NCBI RefSeq assembly: GCF_013369485.1
Contig: NZ_JABWEB010000010.1
Location: 1 to 64,000, forward strand
DNA from: Massilia sp. BJB1822
GTDB lineage: Bacteria > Pseudomonadota > Gammaproteobacteria > Burkholderiales > Burkholderiaceae_D
Reading direction: 5' to 3'
DNA: 64,000 nucleotides
The first letter of the stretch is position 1. Every line of letters starts with the position of its first letter. Below, piece after piece: positions 7,678 to 19,066 of this stretch. The translations under genes and the position numbers were made by a program. The notes under the pieces were generated by a model that saw nothing but the letters and a program-made list of their open reading frames with translations, was not told the DNA's origin and did not search any database.

Positions 7678-7936
7678 ATCGACGGCCGCCTTCTTCCTCG
7701 GCCTGCCGCTGGCGGTGGCCCTGGTCGGCATCGCGGCCCTGCTCAGCGGCGACCAGCGCTTCTACACCTTGCCGGCGCTGGTGCTGTTCTTCCTGGCCTG
7801 GGTCGGCGTGATGACGCTGGCCTTCGCCTTCCGCAGCGGCGCGCGCGCCTGGCTGTGGCTGGGCGGCGCCACGCTCCTCGCCTATGGATTGATGTATGCC
7901 TTGAAGGCCAGCGGCCTGGTGAAGGTGGCGGCATGA
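7667..7936 (+). CDS. Small inner-membrane protein, DUF3649-like
   Basis: The 89-residue product has three predicted membrane helices and an AFAFRSGARAWLW segment typical of the DUF3649 iron-uptake accessory proteins as I remember them. The ATG at 7667 follows a perfect GGAGGT and lies inside the end of the previous gene. Its stop overlaps the PepSY gene start as ATGA. This order (receptor, two small membrane proteins, PepSY protein) recurs in siderophore operons of Pseudomonas and Burkholderiales. It may help the PepSY partner reduce or release iron in the periplasm, but that is inference. Confidence 0.65.
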   Translation: MWGKSTAAFFLGLPLAVALVGIAALLSGDQRFYTLPALVLFFLAWVGVMTLAFAFRSGARAWLWLGGATLLAYGLMYALKASGLVKVAA

Positions 7937-9528
7937 AGGCGGCAACTCTGCGCAGCTATATCGCGCTGCATACCTGGGTCGGCCTGGTGGCGGGCTTCGG
8001 CCTGTTCATCGCCTTCTTCGCCGGCGCCATCACCATCTTCCATGAAGAACTGGGCGAATGGGAGGTGCGCGGCGCGCGCGTGGCGGCCATGCAGCCCAGC
8101 GCCAACGCCCAGCAGTTGGTGGATGCCGTGCTGCGCGCCCAGCCCAAGGCGGCCGAGCATTTCGGCCTGATCCTGCCGAGCGAGCACGAACCGGTGCTGC
8201 GCCTGCAGTGGGACGAGCATCACAAGGACGGCAGCGAAACCGAGCACGCCTGGCGCCTGGACGCGCATGGCGCGCTGGCCGACGCCAAGCCGGAATCGGA
8301 GCTGTCGCACTTCCTCTACCGCCTGCATTACACGGCCGGCCTGCCCGCCGCCGCCGGCATTTATGTGCTGGGCATCGTGTGCGTGCTGTACGGCCTGGCG
8401 CTGGCCAGCGGCGTGGTGATTTACGCGCCCGGCTTCCTCAAGGACTTGTTCGCCCTGCGCATCGGCAAGAACCTGAAGCGCATGTGGCAGGACGCGCACA
8501 ACGCGGTGGGCATCCTGTCCCTGCCTTTCCACCTGATGTATGCCTGGAGCAGCGCCATCCTGTGCCTGGGCATCCTGCTGATGGCGCCCTTCCAGTACCT
8601 GGTCTTCGACGGCAAGCTGCTGGACCTGATCCAGTCCGATATCTACGCCAGCGCGCCGGTCAAGCCGGCCGGCGTGGCCGCGCCCCTGCTGCCGGCGCCG
8701 CAGCTGATGCAGATCGTGCAGCGCGAGGCGCCGCAGATGCGGATCGGCCAGATGTATTACAAGCATGCGGGCGACGCCAACGGCCAGGTGGAAGTGTATG
8801 GCCAAACCCATGCGGGCACACTGAACGCCATGAGCGTGGTGGTGCTGAACGCCAGCAGCGGCAAGGTGCTGCGCGTGCTGCAGCCGGCCCAGTTCAGCGC
8901 CGGCACCACCTTCCTGCGCGGCCTGCAGACCCTGCACTTCGGCAGCTTCGGCGGCTATGCGGTGAAGTGGGTCTACTTCATCCTCGGCCTGGCGGGCGCC
9001 TTCCTCTTCTACAGCGGCAATCTGCTGTGGATCGAGGCGCGCCGCAAGCGCAGCGGGGCGCAGACGCGCAGCAGCCGCTGGATGGCCAAGTTCAGCGTCG
9101 GCTTCTGCCTGGGCAGCGTGGCCGGCGTGGGCGCCGTCTTCCTCGTCAACAAGCTGCTGGTGCTGCCGGCCGGCGCCTTGCCGGCGTGGGAAGAAGGCGC
9201 TTACTTCGCCGTCTTCTTCGGCGCCATCGTCTGGGCCTTCCTGCGGCCGCCGGCGCGCGCCGCGCACGAGCTGCTGCTGCTGTGCGCCGCCCTGGCCCTG
9301 GCCTTGCCGTTCGCGCAATGGTGGCAAAGCGGCAGCGATCCCGTCTCGGCCCTGTGGCAGGGACGCGGCATCGTCAGCGGCGTCAATCTGGTGGCGCTGG
9401 GCTTTGCCTGGGCCTTCTGGCGCATGGCGCGCGCCACGCTGCGCCGCGGCCGCACGGGCGATCCGGCCAGCGTCTGGTCGCTGCAGGCGCCGCCGCACAC
9501 TCCGGAAGCGGAGGCGAAAGCCGCTTGA
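7933..9528 (+). CDS. PepSY-associated TM-helix protein (putative periplasmic ferric-siderophore reductase)
   Basis: This 531-residue inner-membrane protein belongs to the PepSY_TM family. TM1 lies at residues about 12-36 (HTWVGLVAGFGLFIAFFAG), followed by a large periplasmic PepSY part, a helix pair around residues 140-165 and 195-220, and more helices towards the C terminus. Family members such as FoxB and FhuF-like functional analogues are linked to ferric-siderophore reduction, often with haem held by membrane histidines; several histidines lie in or beside helices here (HTW, HLMY, HFGS). The ATGA overlap with the preceding gene fixes the start at 7933 rather than the earlier in-frame ATG. 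It is the last gene of the Fur-box operon. Confidence 0.8.
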   Translation: MKAATLRSYIALHTWVGLVAGFGLFIAFFAGAITIFHEELGEWEVRGARVAAMQPSANAQQLVDAVLRAQPKAAEHFGLILPSEHEPVLRLQWDEHHKDGSETEHAWRLDAHGALADAKPESELSHFLYRLHYTAGLPAAAGIYVLGIVCVLYGLALASGVVIYAPGFLKDLFALRIGKNLKRMWQDAHNAVGILSLPFHLMYAWSSAILCLGILLMAPFQYLVFDGKLLDLIQSDIYASAPVKPAGVAAPLLPAPQLMQIVQREAPQMRIGQMYYKHAGDANGQVEVYGQTHAGTLNAMSVVVLNASSGKVLRVLQPAQFSAGTTFLRGLQTLHFGSFGGYAVKWVYFILGLAGAFLFYSGNLLWIEARRKRSGAQTRSSRWMAKFSVGFCLGSVAGVGAVFLVNKLLVLPAGALPAWEEGAYFAVFFGAIVWAFLRPPARAAHELLLLCAALALALPFAQWWQSGSDPVSALWQGRGIVSGVNLVALGFAWAFWRMARATLRRGRTGDPASVWSLQAPPHTPEAEAKAA

Positions 9529-9662
9529 GCTGGATGGGCATTGCGCGATGTTGTTGCTTAATGCCATTTTTTAGTTCTTTTTGGCAATGAAACGATGTTT
9601 CCGGGCTGAACTATGTTAATGTGACACAGTTCAGTCCGTATTTTGCCTTTGCCCCGTCCGCC

Positions 9663-13021
<3,359 letters not shown>

Positions 13022-13025
<4 letters not shown>

Positions 13026-14053
13026 CCCAGCCATCCAAGCAACCCCTGATTTTGGCCGTGGACGATGAGGCCAGCAATCTGCAGCTGCTGCGCCAGATCC
13101 TGCAGGACCATTACCGCCTGGTGTTCGCCAAGGATGGCCAGCGCGCGCTGGAACTGGCGCGCCAGGAGCATCCCAACCTGATCCTGCTCGACGTGATGCT
13201 GCCGGGGATGACCGGCTATGAAATCTGCCGCGAACTCAAGGCCGACAGCGGCACCGCCGCCATTCCCGTCATCTTCGTCACCGCCCTGAGCGATCCGGCC
13301 GATGAGGTGATCGGCTTTGAGGCCGGCGCCGTCGACTACATCACCAAGCCCCTCAGCCCACCCATCGTGCGCGCCCGCGTGCGCACCCACCTGTCGCTGG
13401 TGCGCATCGACGAGCTGCGCGAAACGCGCCTGCAGATCGTGCAGCGCCTCGGGCTGGCGGCCGAGTACAAGGACAATGAAACCGGCCTGCACGTGATCCG
13501 CATGAGCCATTACGCCCGTCTGCTGGGCGTGGCGGCGGGGTTGAACGAAGCCGAAGCCGACGACCTGCTGCACGCCGCGCCGATGCATGATGTGGGCAAG
13601 ATCGGCATCCCCGACCGCATCCTGCAAAAGCCGGGCAAGCTCGATGCCGATGAATGGAAGATCATGCAGTCGCATGCCGCCATCGGCGCCGAAATCATCG
13701 GCGAGCATACCCACGGCATGCTGCGCCTGGCGCGCAATATCGCCCTCAGCCACCACGAGAAATGGGATGGCAGCGGCTATCCGAAAGGCTTGAAGGGGGA
13801 AGAGATTCCGCTGGAAGGCCGCATCGTCGCCATTGCCGACGTGTTCGACGCCCTGACCTCGGCCCGCCCTTACAAGCGCGCCTGGCCGCTGGAGGAAGCG
13901 CTCAATTATCTGCGCGAGCAGCGCGGCCAGCACTTCGATGCGGCCCTGGTCGATCTTTTCCTGGCGCAGATCGAGCAGATCGACGCCATCCGCCTGCGCT
14001 GGGCGGAACAGGACGCCGTGAAGGAAGAAGCGGCGGAAGCGCCGCCGCAATAA
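13022..14053 (+). CDS. Response regulator with HD-GYP c-di-GMP phosphodiesterase domain
   Basis: The 343-residue protein has an N-terminal receiver (residues 8-125, phosphorylated Asp D57, DVMLPG, and a KP near 110) and an HD-GYP domain (about 145-325). The HD-GYP signature is intact: H189-D190 followed by GKIGIPD, the HHEKWDGSGYP block with G252-Y253-P254, then KGLKGEEIPL. Such enzymes hydrolyse c-di-GMP, commonly to GMP, and lower biofilm formation while favouring motility, as RpfG does. The ATGA overlap with the MHYT kinase implies translational coupling and a direct phosphorelay partner. The C-terminal 20 residues are acidic and disordered-looking. Confidence 0.92.
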
Positions 14054-14192
14054 GGAATGCCGGTGAAGGGGTGAACTCCCGCGCTGGCCTGGCCTGTGCG
14101 TTGCATGTTCGGCCGGAACCTGCGGACCACGGCCAGAGCAAGGAGTCCGGCGCCTATCTTAAGCGGCAAGCATGACAACGCTTTGACAAAGA

Positions 14193-15320
14193 TCAAACGC
14201 CATGCTGCTTGCGATGCGCTAGTTCCTGGTACAGCTTCAGATAGTTTTCCGCCATCGCCTTGGCCGTAAACAATTCCCAATAACGCTGCTCGGCGCGCCG
14301 TCCCATATCGGCCGCCATCTGCGGGTTTTCCCACAGCCGGCGCATGGCTTCGCGGAAGGCCTGCGCATCGCTGGGGGGCACCACCAGGCCGGTCTCGCCG
14401 TCCACATTGATATAGGTGGTGCCGGTGCCGATCTCGCTGGAGATCATCGGCTTGCCGAACATCGCCCCTTCCAGCAGCGAGATGCCGAATGCTTCCGAGC
14501 GCAGATGCGAGGGGAAGGCCATGGCATAGCTCAGCTTCAGCAGGGCGATCTTGTCTTCCTCTTCCACCGCGCCGAGGAATTTGACGTGGTGCAGATTCAG
14601 GCGCGCCGCATGCTCCTTGAGTTCCTGCTCGATCGGTCCCGCGCCCACGATCACCACCGGATAATCCAGGCCGGCCATGGCGTCGAGCAGGATGTGCAGA
14701 CCCTTGTAGTAGCGCAGCACGCCGACGAAGAGGAAGAAGCGCTCGCCGCATTCAGCGCGCCATTTCTCCATCACTTCGGCGCGAGGTTCCGGATAGATCG
14801 TGCGGTCCAGGCCATAGGTGATGGTGCGCGTCTTGTGGCGGTAGCGGCGCAGCACGGGCGAGGAGGCCATATAGTTGGGCGAGGTGGCGACGATGGTGTC
14901 CACGCTTTTCAGGAAGCGCTGCTTGAGCGGCGTGTACACGCGCAGCAGGGTTTTCTGGCGCACGATGTCGGAGTGGTAGGTCACCAGGCTGGGCTTGTTC
15001 ACGCGCGCCATGAAGTGGGCCAGGTCCATGAAGGGCCAGGGGAAGTGGTAGTGGATCACGTCGGCCTTGCGCGCCAGCCGCGCCAGGCGGCGGATAGCGG
15101 CGAAGGAAAAGGCGTTGGAGGCGATCTCGAAGTCGAGCGGCACGCGGTGCACCAGATGGCCTTCGATTTCCATCTGCGCCGGCCCGCCGTTGCGCGTCAG
15201 CGTCAGCACTTCATTGCTGACGCCCAGGCGGCTGGTGCCCACGCACATCTGGCGTATCACCTGCTCGATGCCGCCCCAGGAGTCCGGGTAGTAAGTCTTG
15301 TAGAAATGAAGGACGCGCAT
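14193..15320 (-). CDS. Glycosyltransferase family 4 (last gene of the gmd cluster)
   Basis: This 375-residue GT-B fold enzyme has the N-terminal acceptor half starting MRVLHFYKTYYPDSWGGIEQ and a C-terminal nucleotide-sugar half. The latter carries FVGVLRYYKGL near residue 200 and an EX7E retaining motif (EAFGISLLE). It should transfer a sugar from a nucleotide donor, probably GDP-D-rhamnose or GDP-mannose given the upstream genes, onto a growing surface glycan at the cytoplasmic face of the inner membrane. It begins seven bases after the second glycosyltransferase ends. No signal or membrane segment is seen. Confidence 0.85.
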   Translation of the reverse strand: MRVLHFYKTYYPDSWGGIEQVIRQMCVGTSRLGVSNEVLTLTRNGGPAQMEIEGHLVHRVPLDFEIASNAFSFAAIRRLARLARKADVIHYHFPWPFMDLAHFMARVNKPSLVTYHSDIVRQKTLLRVYTPLKQRFLKSVDTIVATSPNYMASSPVLRRYRHKTRTITYGLDRTIYPEPRAEVMEKWRAECGERFFLFVGVLRYYKGLHILLDAMAGLDYPVVIVGAGPIEQELKEHAARLNLHHVKFLGAVEEEDKIALLKLSYAMAFPSHLRSEAFGISLLEGAMFGKPMISSEIGTGTTYINVDGETGLVVPPSDAQAFREAMRRLWENPQMAADMGRRAEQRYWELFTAKAMAENYLKLYQELAHRKQHGV

Positions 15321-15327
15321 GATAAAT

Positions 15328-16449
15328 CTACTGCAAAAGAATGGAGTGGTAGACGGCCGCCGTGCGGCGCGCCGTTTCGGCCCAGGTCAGCGCCAGCGCG
15401 CGCCGCTCGCCGGCGGCGATGCAGCGCTGGCGCAAGGCCTCGTCGCGCACGATATCGAGCATGGCGGCGCCGATGGCGCTTACCGACAGCGGATCGACTT
15501 CCAGCGCCGCGCCAAGCGTGACTTCGGGCAGCGAGGTGGTATTAGCGGCGACCACCGGCAGACGCGAAGCGAAAGCTTCCAGCAGCGGGATGCCGAAGCC
15601 CTCGTAAAGCGAGGGATAAATCAGGGCGCCGGCGCCGGCATACAGGTCGCGCAGCTCTTCTTCGCCGGTCAGGCGGTCCAGCCAGCGCACGTTCTCGCCC
15701 TGCTGCACGGCGGCGGCGATGCGCGCCTGCAGCGCTTCGCTGCGCCAGCCGGGGGCACCCACGATCACCAGCTGGCGCGCCGCGCGCAGCACCGGCGGCA
15801 GGCCCAGATAGGCTTGCAGCAGGCGCTCCACGTTCTTGCGCGGCTGCAGCGTGCCGACAAAGAGGAAATAGCCGGGACGCAGGCCATGCGCCGCCAGGGT
15901 GGCATCGCGCCGTTCGGCCGGCGGCGGCGTGAACCAGCTTTCATCGACGCCGTTGTGCACCACGCTGACGCGGCGCTCGTCGACGCCGAAGCACTGCACC
16001 AGTTCGGCCACGGCGAACTGCGAGACGGCGATCACATGGTCGGCCTTGCGCGCCGCCTTGATCTGCAGCCAGTTCTTCAGCCGCCGCTGTTTTGGGCTGC
16101 ACCATTCAGGGTGGGCGATCGGCAGGGCGTCGTGCAGGGTCGCCACCACCGGGCAGTCCATGCGCACGATGCGGTAATCGGTGGCGTGGTACAGGTCCAG
16201 GCCCATCTTCTGCCGCACGGCCGATGGCGTGGCCAGGTCGCGCAGCGTGGCGGCGGCGAAGGATAGCGGCAGCGGCCGGCCCACCGTCAGGCGGGCGGCA
16301 GGACCGAAGGAGTAAGGCTGGACGGCGCAGCCGGCGGCAGGCAGGTGGCGCAACAGGGCTTGGCTGTACACACCGATGCCATCCAGGCGTCCACCGTTCA
16401 GGCCAGGCTCGATGGTGGTGCAGGATAGTCCGGTGCGCAGCGCGTTCAC
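15328..16449 (-). CDS. Glycosyltransferase family 4
   Basis: The 373-residue protein is a second GT-B enzyme of family 4, with an N-terminal GGRLDGIGVYSQALL segment. Its C-terminal half has FVGTLQPRKNVERLL and an EX7E motif (EGFGIPLLE). It is likely to add a deoxyhexose or mannose to the same glycan as its neighbour. The start codon is GTG, and GTGA overlaps the rmd stop, so translation is coupled. Sequence similarity to the neighbouring transferase is only at the fold level, so they probably make different linkages. Confidence 0.85.
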   Translation of the reverse strand: MNALRTGLSCTTIEPGLNGGRLDGIGVYSQALLRHLPAAGCAVQPYSFGPAARLTVGRPLPLSFAAATLRDLATPSAVRQKMGLDLYHATDYRIVRMDCPVVATLHDALPIAHPEWCSPKQRRLKNWLQIKAARKADHVIAVSQFAVAELVQCFGVDERRVSVVHNGVDESWFTPPPAERRDATLAAHGLRPGYFLFVGTLQPRKNVERLLQAYLGLPPVLRAARQLVIVGAPGWRSEALQARIAAAVQQGENVRWLDRLTGEEELRDLYAGAGALIYPSLYEGFGIPLLEAFASRLPVVAANTTSLPEVTLGAALEVDPLSVSAIGAAMLDIVRDEALRQRCIAAGERRALALTWAETARRTAAVYHSILLQ

Positions 16450-17372
16450 GCCTCGTACATCCAGCGCAGGGTCTGTTCCAGCGGCAGCGGCTCGATAGCG
16501 CCCACCACGGCGGCCAGGCGGCGGTTGTCGCCGCTCAGGCGCGCCACTTCATTGGCGCGCACGAAGGCCGGATTGACATGGACATTGATCTTGTAGCCGG
16601 CGATGGCGGCCATCATGTCCAGCGCTTCGCCCAGCGAATACGCGCTGCCCGAGCAGATATTGAAGGTCTGGCCGGCCGGCGCGGCGGCCAGCAGGCGGCG
16701 GTAGGCGGCGGCCACCATGCGCACGTCGGAGAAGTCGCGCCACACATGCAGGTTGCCCAGTTCGATGTCCGCGGCCTTGCGGCGGAAATGGGACACGATT
16801 TTCGGCAGCAGGAAGTTTTCGTGCTGGCCGACGCCGGTGTAATTGAAGGGGCGCACGAAGATCAGCGGCAGGCGGTCGCACCACAGGCGCGCCATGTATT
16901 CCATGGCCAGCTTGCTGACGGCGTAGTCGTTGGCCGGCGCGGCCGGCACGTCCTCATGGATCACCGCCACATCGGTATTGCCGTAGATATTCGCGCTGGA
17001 AGCCAGCAGCACGGCGGACGGCTTTTTCGGCGCGGCGGCCAGCGCTTCCAGCAGATTGCGCGTGCCCACCACATTGACGCGGTAGATCTGCTCCACATCC
17101 GAGTGGGCGACGAAGGCGATGGCGGCCAGGTGCACCACCACGTCCGGCTGCAGTTCCTGCACCATGGCGGCCACGCCGGCGCGGTCGCACAGGTCGACCG
17201 CCACGGTGTTCTCGCCATGCGCATGGCCCGGCACCGCAGTGCCGAATACCTCGTAGCCGGCGGCACGCAGTTCCTGCGCCACGTAATGGCCGGTGAAGCC
17301 CGCCAGGCCCGTGACCAGGGCACGCTTGCCCTCGCCTTCGCGCTCTGCCGACAAGAACCGCAGCGCCGCCAT
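16446..17372 (-). CDS. rmd: GDP-6-deoxy-D-mannose (GDP-4-keto-6-deoxymannose) reductase
   Basis: This 308-residue short-chain dehydrogenase-type sugar-nucleotide enzyme has an NAD(P)-binding GLAGFTGHYV motif near residue 22. The catalytic set is Ser in SSANIYG and YAVSK (Tyr-x3-Lys). Together with Gmd directly upstream it should convert GDP-4-keto-6-deoxymannose to GDP-D-rhamnose. Fucose synthase (Fcl) is the main alternative, but the sequence and length fit Rmd better in my reading. One base separates it from the gmd stop, and there is no own ribosome-binding site, so translation is coupled. The first 15 residues before the Rossmann motif are an unusual extension. Confidence 0.8.
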   Translation of the reverse strand: MAALRFLSAEREGEGKRALVTGLAGFTGHYVAQELRAAGYEVFGTAVPGHAHGENTVAVDLCDRAGVAAMVQELQPDVVVHLAAIAFVAHSDVEQIYRVNVVGTRNLLEALAAAPKKPSAVLLASSANIYGNTDVAVIHEDVPAAPANDYAVSKLAMEYMARLWCDRLPLIFVRPFNYTGVGQHENFLLPKIVSHFRRKAADIELGNLHVWRDFSDVRMVAAAYRRLLAAAPAGQTFNICSGSAYSLGEALDMMAAIAGYKINVHVNPAFVRANEVARLSGDNRRLAAVVGAIEPLPLEQTLRWMYEA

Positions 17373-17373
17373 C

Positions 17374-18417
17374 TTAGAAGGAGAAGCCGGCGGCGTTGCG
17401 GCGCAGGTCGGCCTCGACCATCATCTGGCACAGCTCTTCCAGCGTGGTCTGCGGTTCCCAGCCCAGTTCCTTGCGCGCCTTGGATGCGTCGCCGATCAGC
17501 AGATCGACTTCGGCCGGACGGTAGTATTTTGGGCTGATGCGCACCAGCACCTTGCCGCTTTGCGCGTCATGGCCGGTTTCCTGTTCGCCGCTGCCCTGCC
17601 ATTCGATGGCGATGCCGGCAGCCTTGAAGGCCATGGCGACGAAATCGCGCACCGTCTCGGTGCGGTTGGTCGCCAGCACATAGGTGTCGGGCTGCGCGGC
17701 TTGCAGGATGCGCCACATGCCTTCCACGTATTCCTTGGCGAAGCCCCAGTCGCGCTTGGCGTCCAGATTGCCCAGCTCCAGCACGTCCAGCTTGCCCAGC
17801 TTGATCTTGGCGACGGAGTCAGTGATCTTGCGGGTGACGAACTCGCGGCCGCGCAGCGGCGACTCGTGGTTGAACAGGATGCCTGAGGAGCCGAAGATGC
17901 CATAGGACTCGCGGTAGTTCACGGTCATCCAGTGCGCATACAGCTTGGCTACGCCATATGGGCTGCGCGGGTAGAAAGGCGTGTCTTCCTTCTGCGGCAC
18001 GGCTTGCACCTTGCCGAACATTTCCGAGGTCGAAGCCTGGTAGAAGCGGATCTTCGGATTGACGATGCGGATCGCTTCCAGCAGGTGCACGGGACCGATG
18101 CCGGTGATATCGGCCGTGGTCACCGGCTGCTCGAAGGAGACGCCGACAAAGCTTTGCGCCGCCAGATTATAGATTTCATCAAAATCGCCGGCCTGCAGCA
18201 AACGGATGCTGGAACTCAGGTCGGTCAGATCGTATTCCACCAATTTCAGATTGGGATGGGACTCGATGCCCAATTCCTCGATGCGCCAGAAATTGACCGA
18301 GCTGGTACGGCGGTAAGTTCCGGTTACTGCATAGCCCTTTTGCAGCAGCAATTCAGCCAGATATGCGCCATCCTGGCCGGTAATGCCTGTGATCAGGGCT
18401 TTTTTGATCTTTTGCAT
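17374..18417 (-). CDS. gmd: GDP-mannose 4,6-dehydratase
   Basis: The 347-residue enzyme carries the Gmd hallmarks: GITGQDGAYLAELLL (NADP-binding) at residues 11-25, YRRTSSVNFWRIEEL, LAAQSFVGVSFEQP, the STSEMFG catalytic Ser/Thr-Glu segment, and YGVAKLYAHW with the YxxxK pair. It makes GDP-4-keto-6-deoxy-D-mannose from GDP-mannose, the first step to GDP-D-rhamnose (with Rmd) or GDP-L-fucose. It is the first gene of a four-gene minus-strand operon, gmd-rmd-GT-GT. The full length matches the family. The products are expected in LPS O-antigen or exopolysaccharide. Confidence 0.93.
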   Translation of the reverse strand: MQKIKKALITGITGQDGAYLAELLLQKGYAVTGTYRRTSSVNFWRIEELGIESHPNLKLVEYDLTDLSSSIRLLQAGDFDEIYNLAAQSFVGVSFEQPVTTADITGIGPVHLLEAIRIVNPKIRFYQASTSEMFGKVQAVPQKEDTPFYPRSPYGVAKLYAHWMTVNYRESYGIFGSSGILFNHESPLRGREFVTRKITDSVAKIKLGKLDVLELGNLDAKRDWGFAKEYVEGMWRILQAAQPDTYVLATNRTETVRDFVAMAFKAAGIAIEWQGSGEQETGHDAQSGKVLVRISPKYYRPAEVDLLIGDASKARKELGWEPQTTLEELCQMMVEADLRRNAAGFSF

Positions 18418-18534
18418 GATGATGAAGGTCTTTAATTATGGCGATATATAACCGGGCATTGTAACAGAGGCGTCATGCGGGCTTTTTAAATGGCCGCCGC
18501 CGATTACAACAGTTACAGTTTGTTACGCCCCGTC

Positions 18535-18987
18535 TCAGACATGGCCGATGCCGCGCGCCATCGCGGCCGCCAGCACGGGAATGGCCGCAAACAGCAGCAG
18601 TTCGGCCAGCAGCAGCGGGCGCAGGGCGGCGATTTCGGCGGAGGAAGGGACAAAGCCGGCGTCGGCGCGCAAGCGCTTTTGCCAGGCCAGGATGCGCAGC
18701 GTGGGCTTGATGGAGAGCAGGCCGACCAGGGCGAAGACCCCGATCTTTGTCCAGAACAATGGATTGGCCGTATAGAAGGCCGCGCCTTTCGCGCCGTGCA
18801 TCACGCGACCGAAGCCCACCAGCAGGATGCCCAGCGCGCTCAAGCCATACGCGGCATCGAGCCGCGCCAGCAGGCGCAGCGTGGCCGGCGCCAGGCCGGG
18901 ACGCAGCAGCGCCCACTCGCACGCCAGCACGGCGGCGATGGTAAACACTAGCAGATGGTGCAGGCTGGCCTGGAGGAAGTCGCTCAT
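18535..18987 (-). CDS. DUF2214 family inner-membrane protein
   Basis: This 150-residue protein has four predicted membrane helices (about 10-28, 47-68, 80-100 and 128-146). The first helix holds LHHLLVFTIAAVLACEWALL, and GRVMHGAKGAAFYTANPLFW lies between helices 2 and 3. The pattern matches the DUF2214 family of small membrane proteins, whose function is not known; conserved His and Glu in the helices hint at metal or haem binding. It is a single gene between gmd and maeB. The start ATG at 18987 has only a weak ribosome-binding site. Confidence 0.7.
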   Translation of the reverse strand: MSDFLQASLHHLLVFTIAAVLACEWALLRPGLAPATLRLLARLDAAYGLSALGILLVGFGRVMHGAKGAAFYTANPLFWTKIGVFALVGLLSIKPTLRILAWQKRLRADAGFVPSSAEIAALRPLLLAELLLFAAIPVLAAAMARGIGHV

Positions 18988-19066
18988 GGTCAGGCAATGT
19001 AACCGTGATTGACGATGCTGTCAAAAAGATTACATTGCTTGCTTAACCATGAGCTGCGGGAACGCG

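Noticed and set aside
9537..9575. Terminator after the PepSY gene (GGCATT / AATGCC followed by T residues)
   Set aside because: The loop would be about 20 bases and the stem only six, too weak to call.
9621..9662. GTG start for the MHYT kinase, adding 14 residues
   Set aside because: No ribosome-binding site and no gain in domain sequence; the ATG at 9663 was kept, with the doubt stated.
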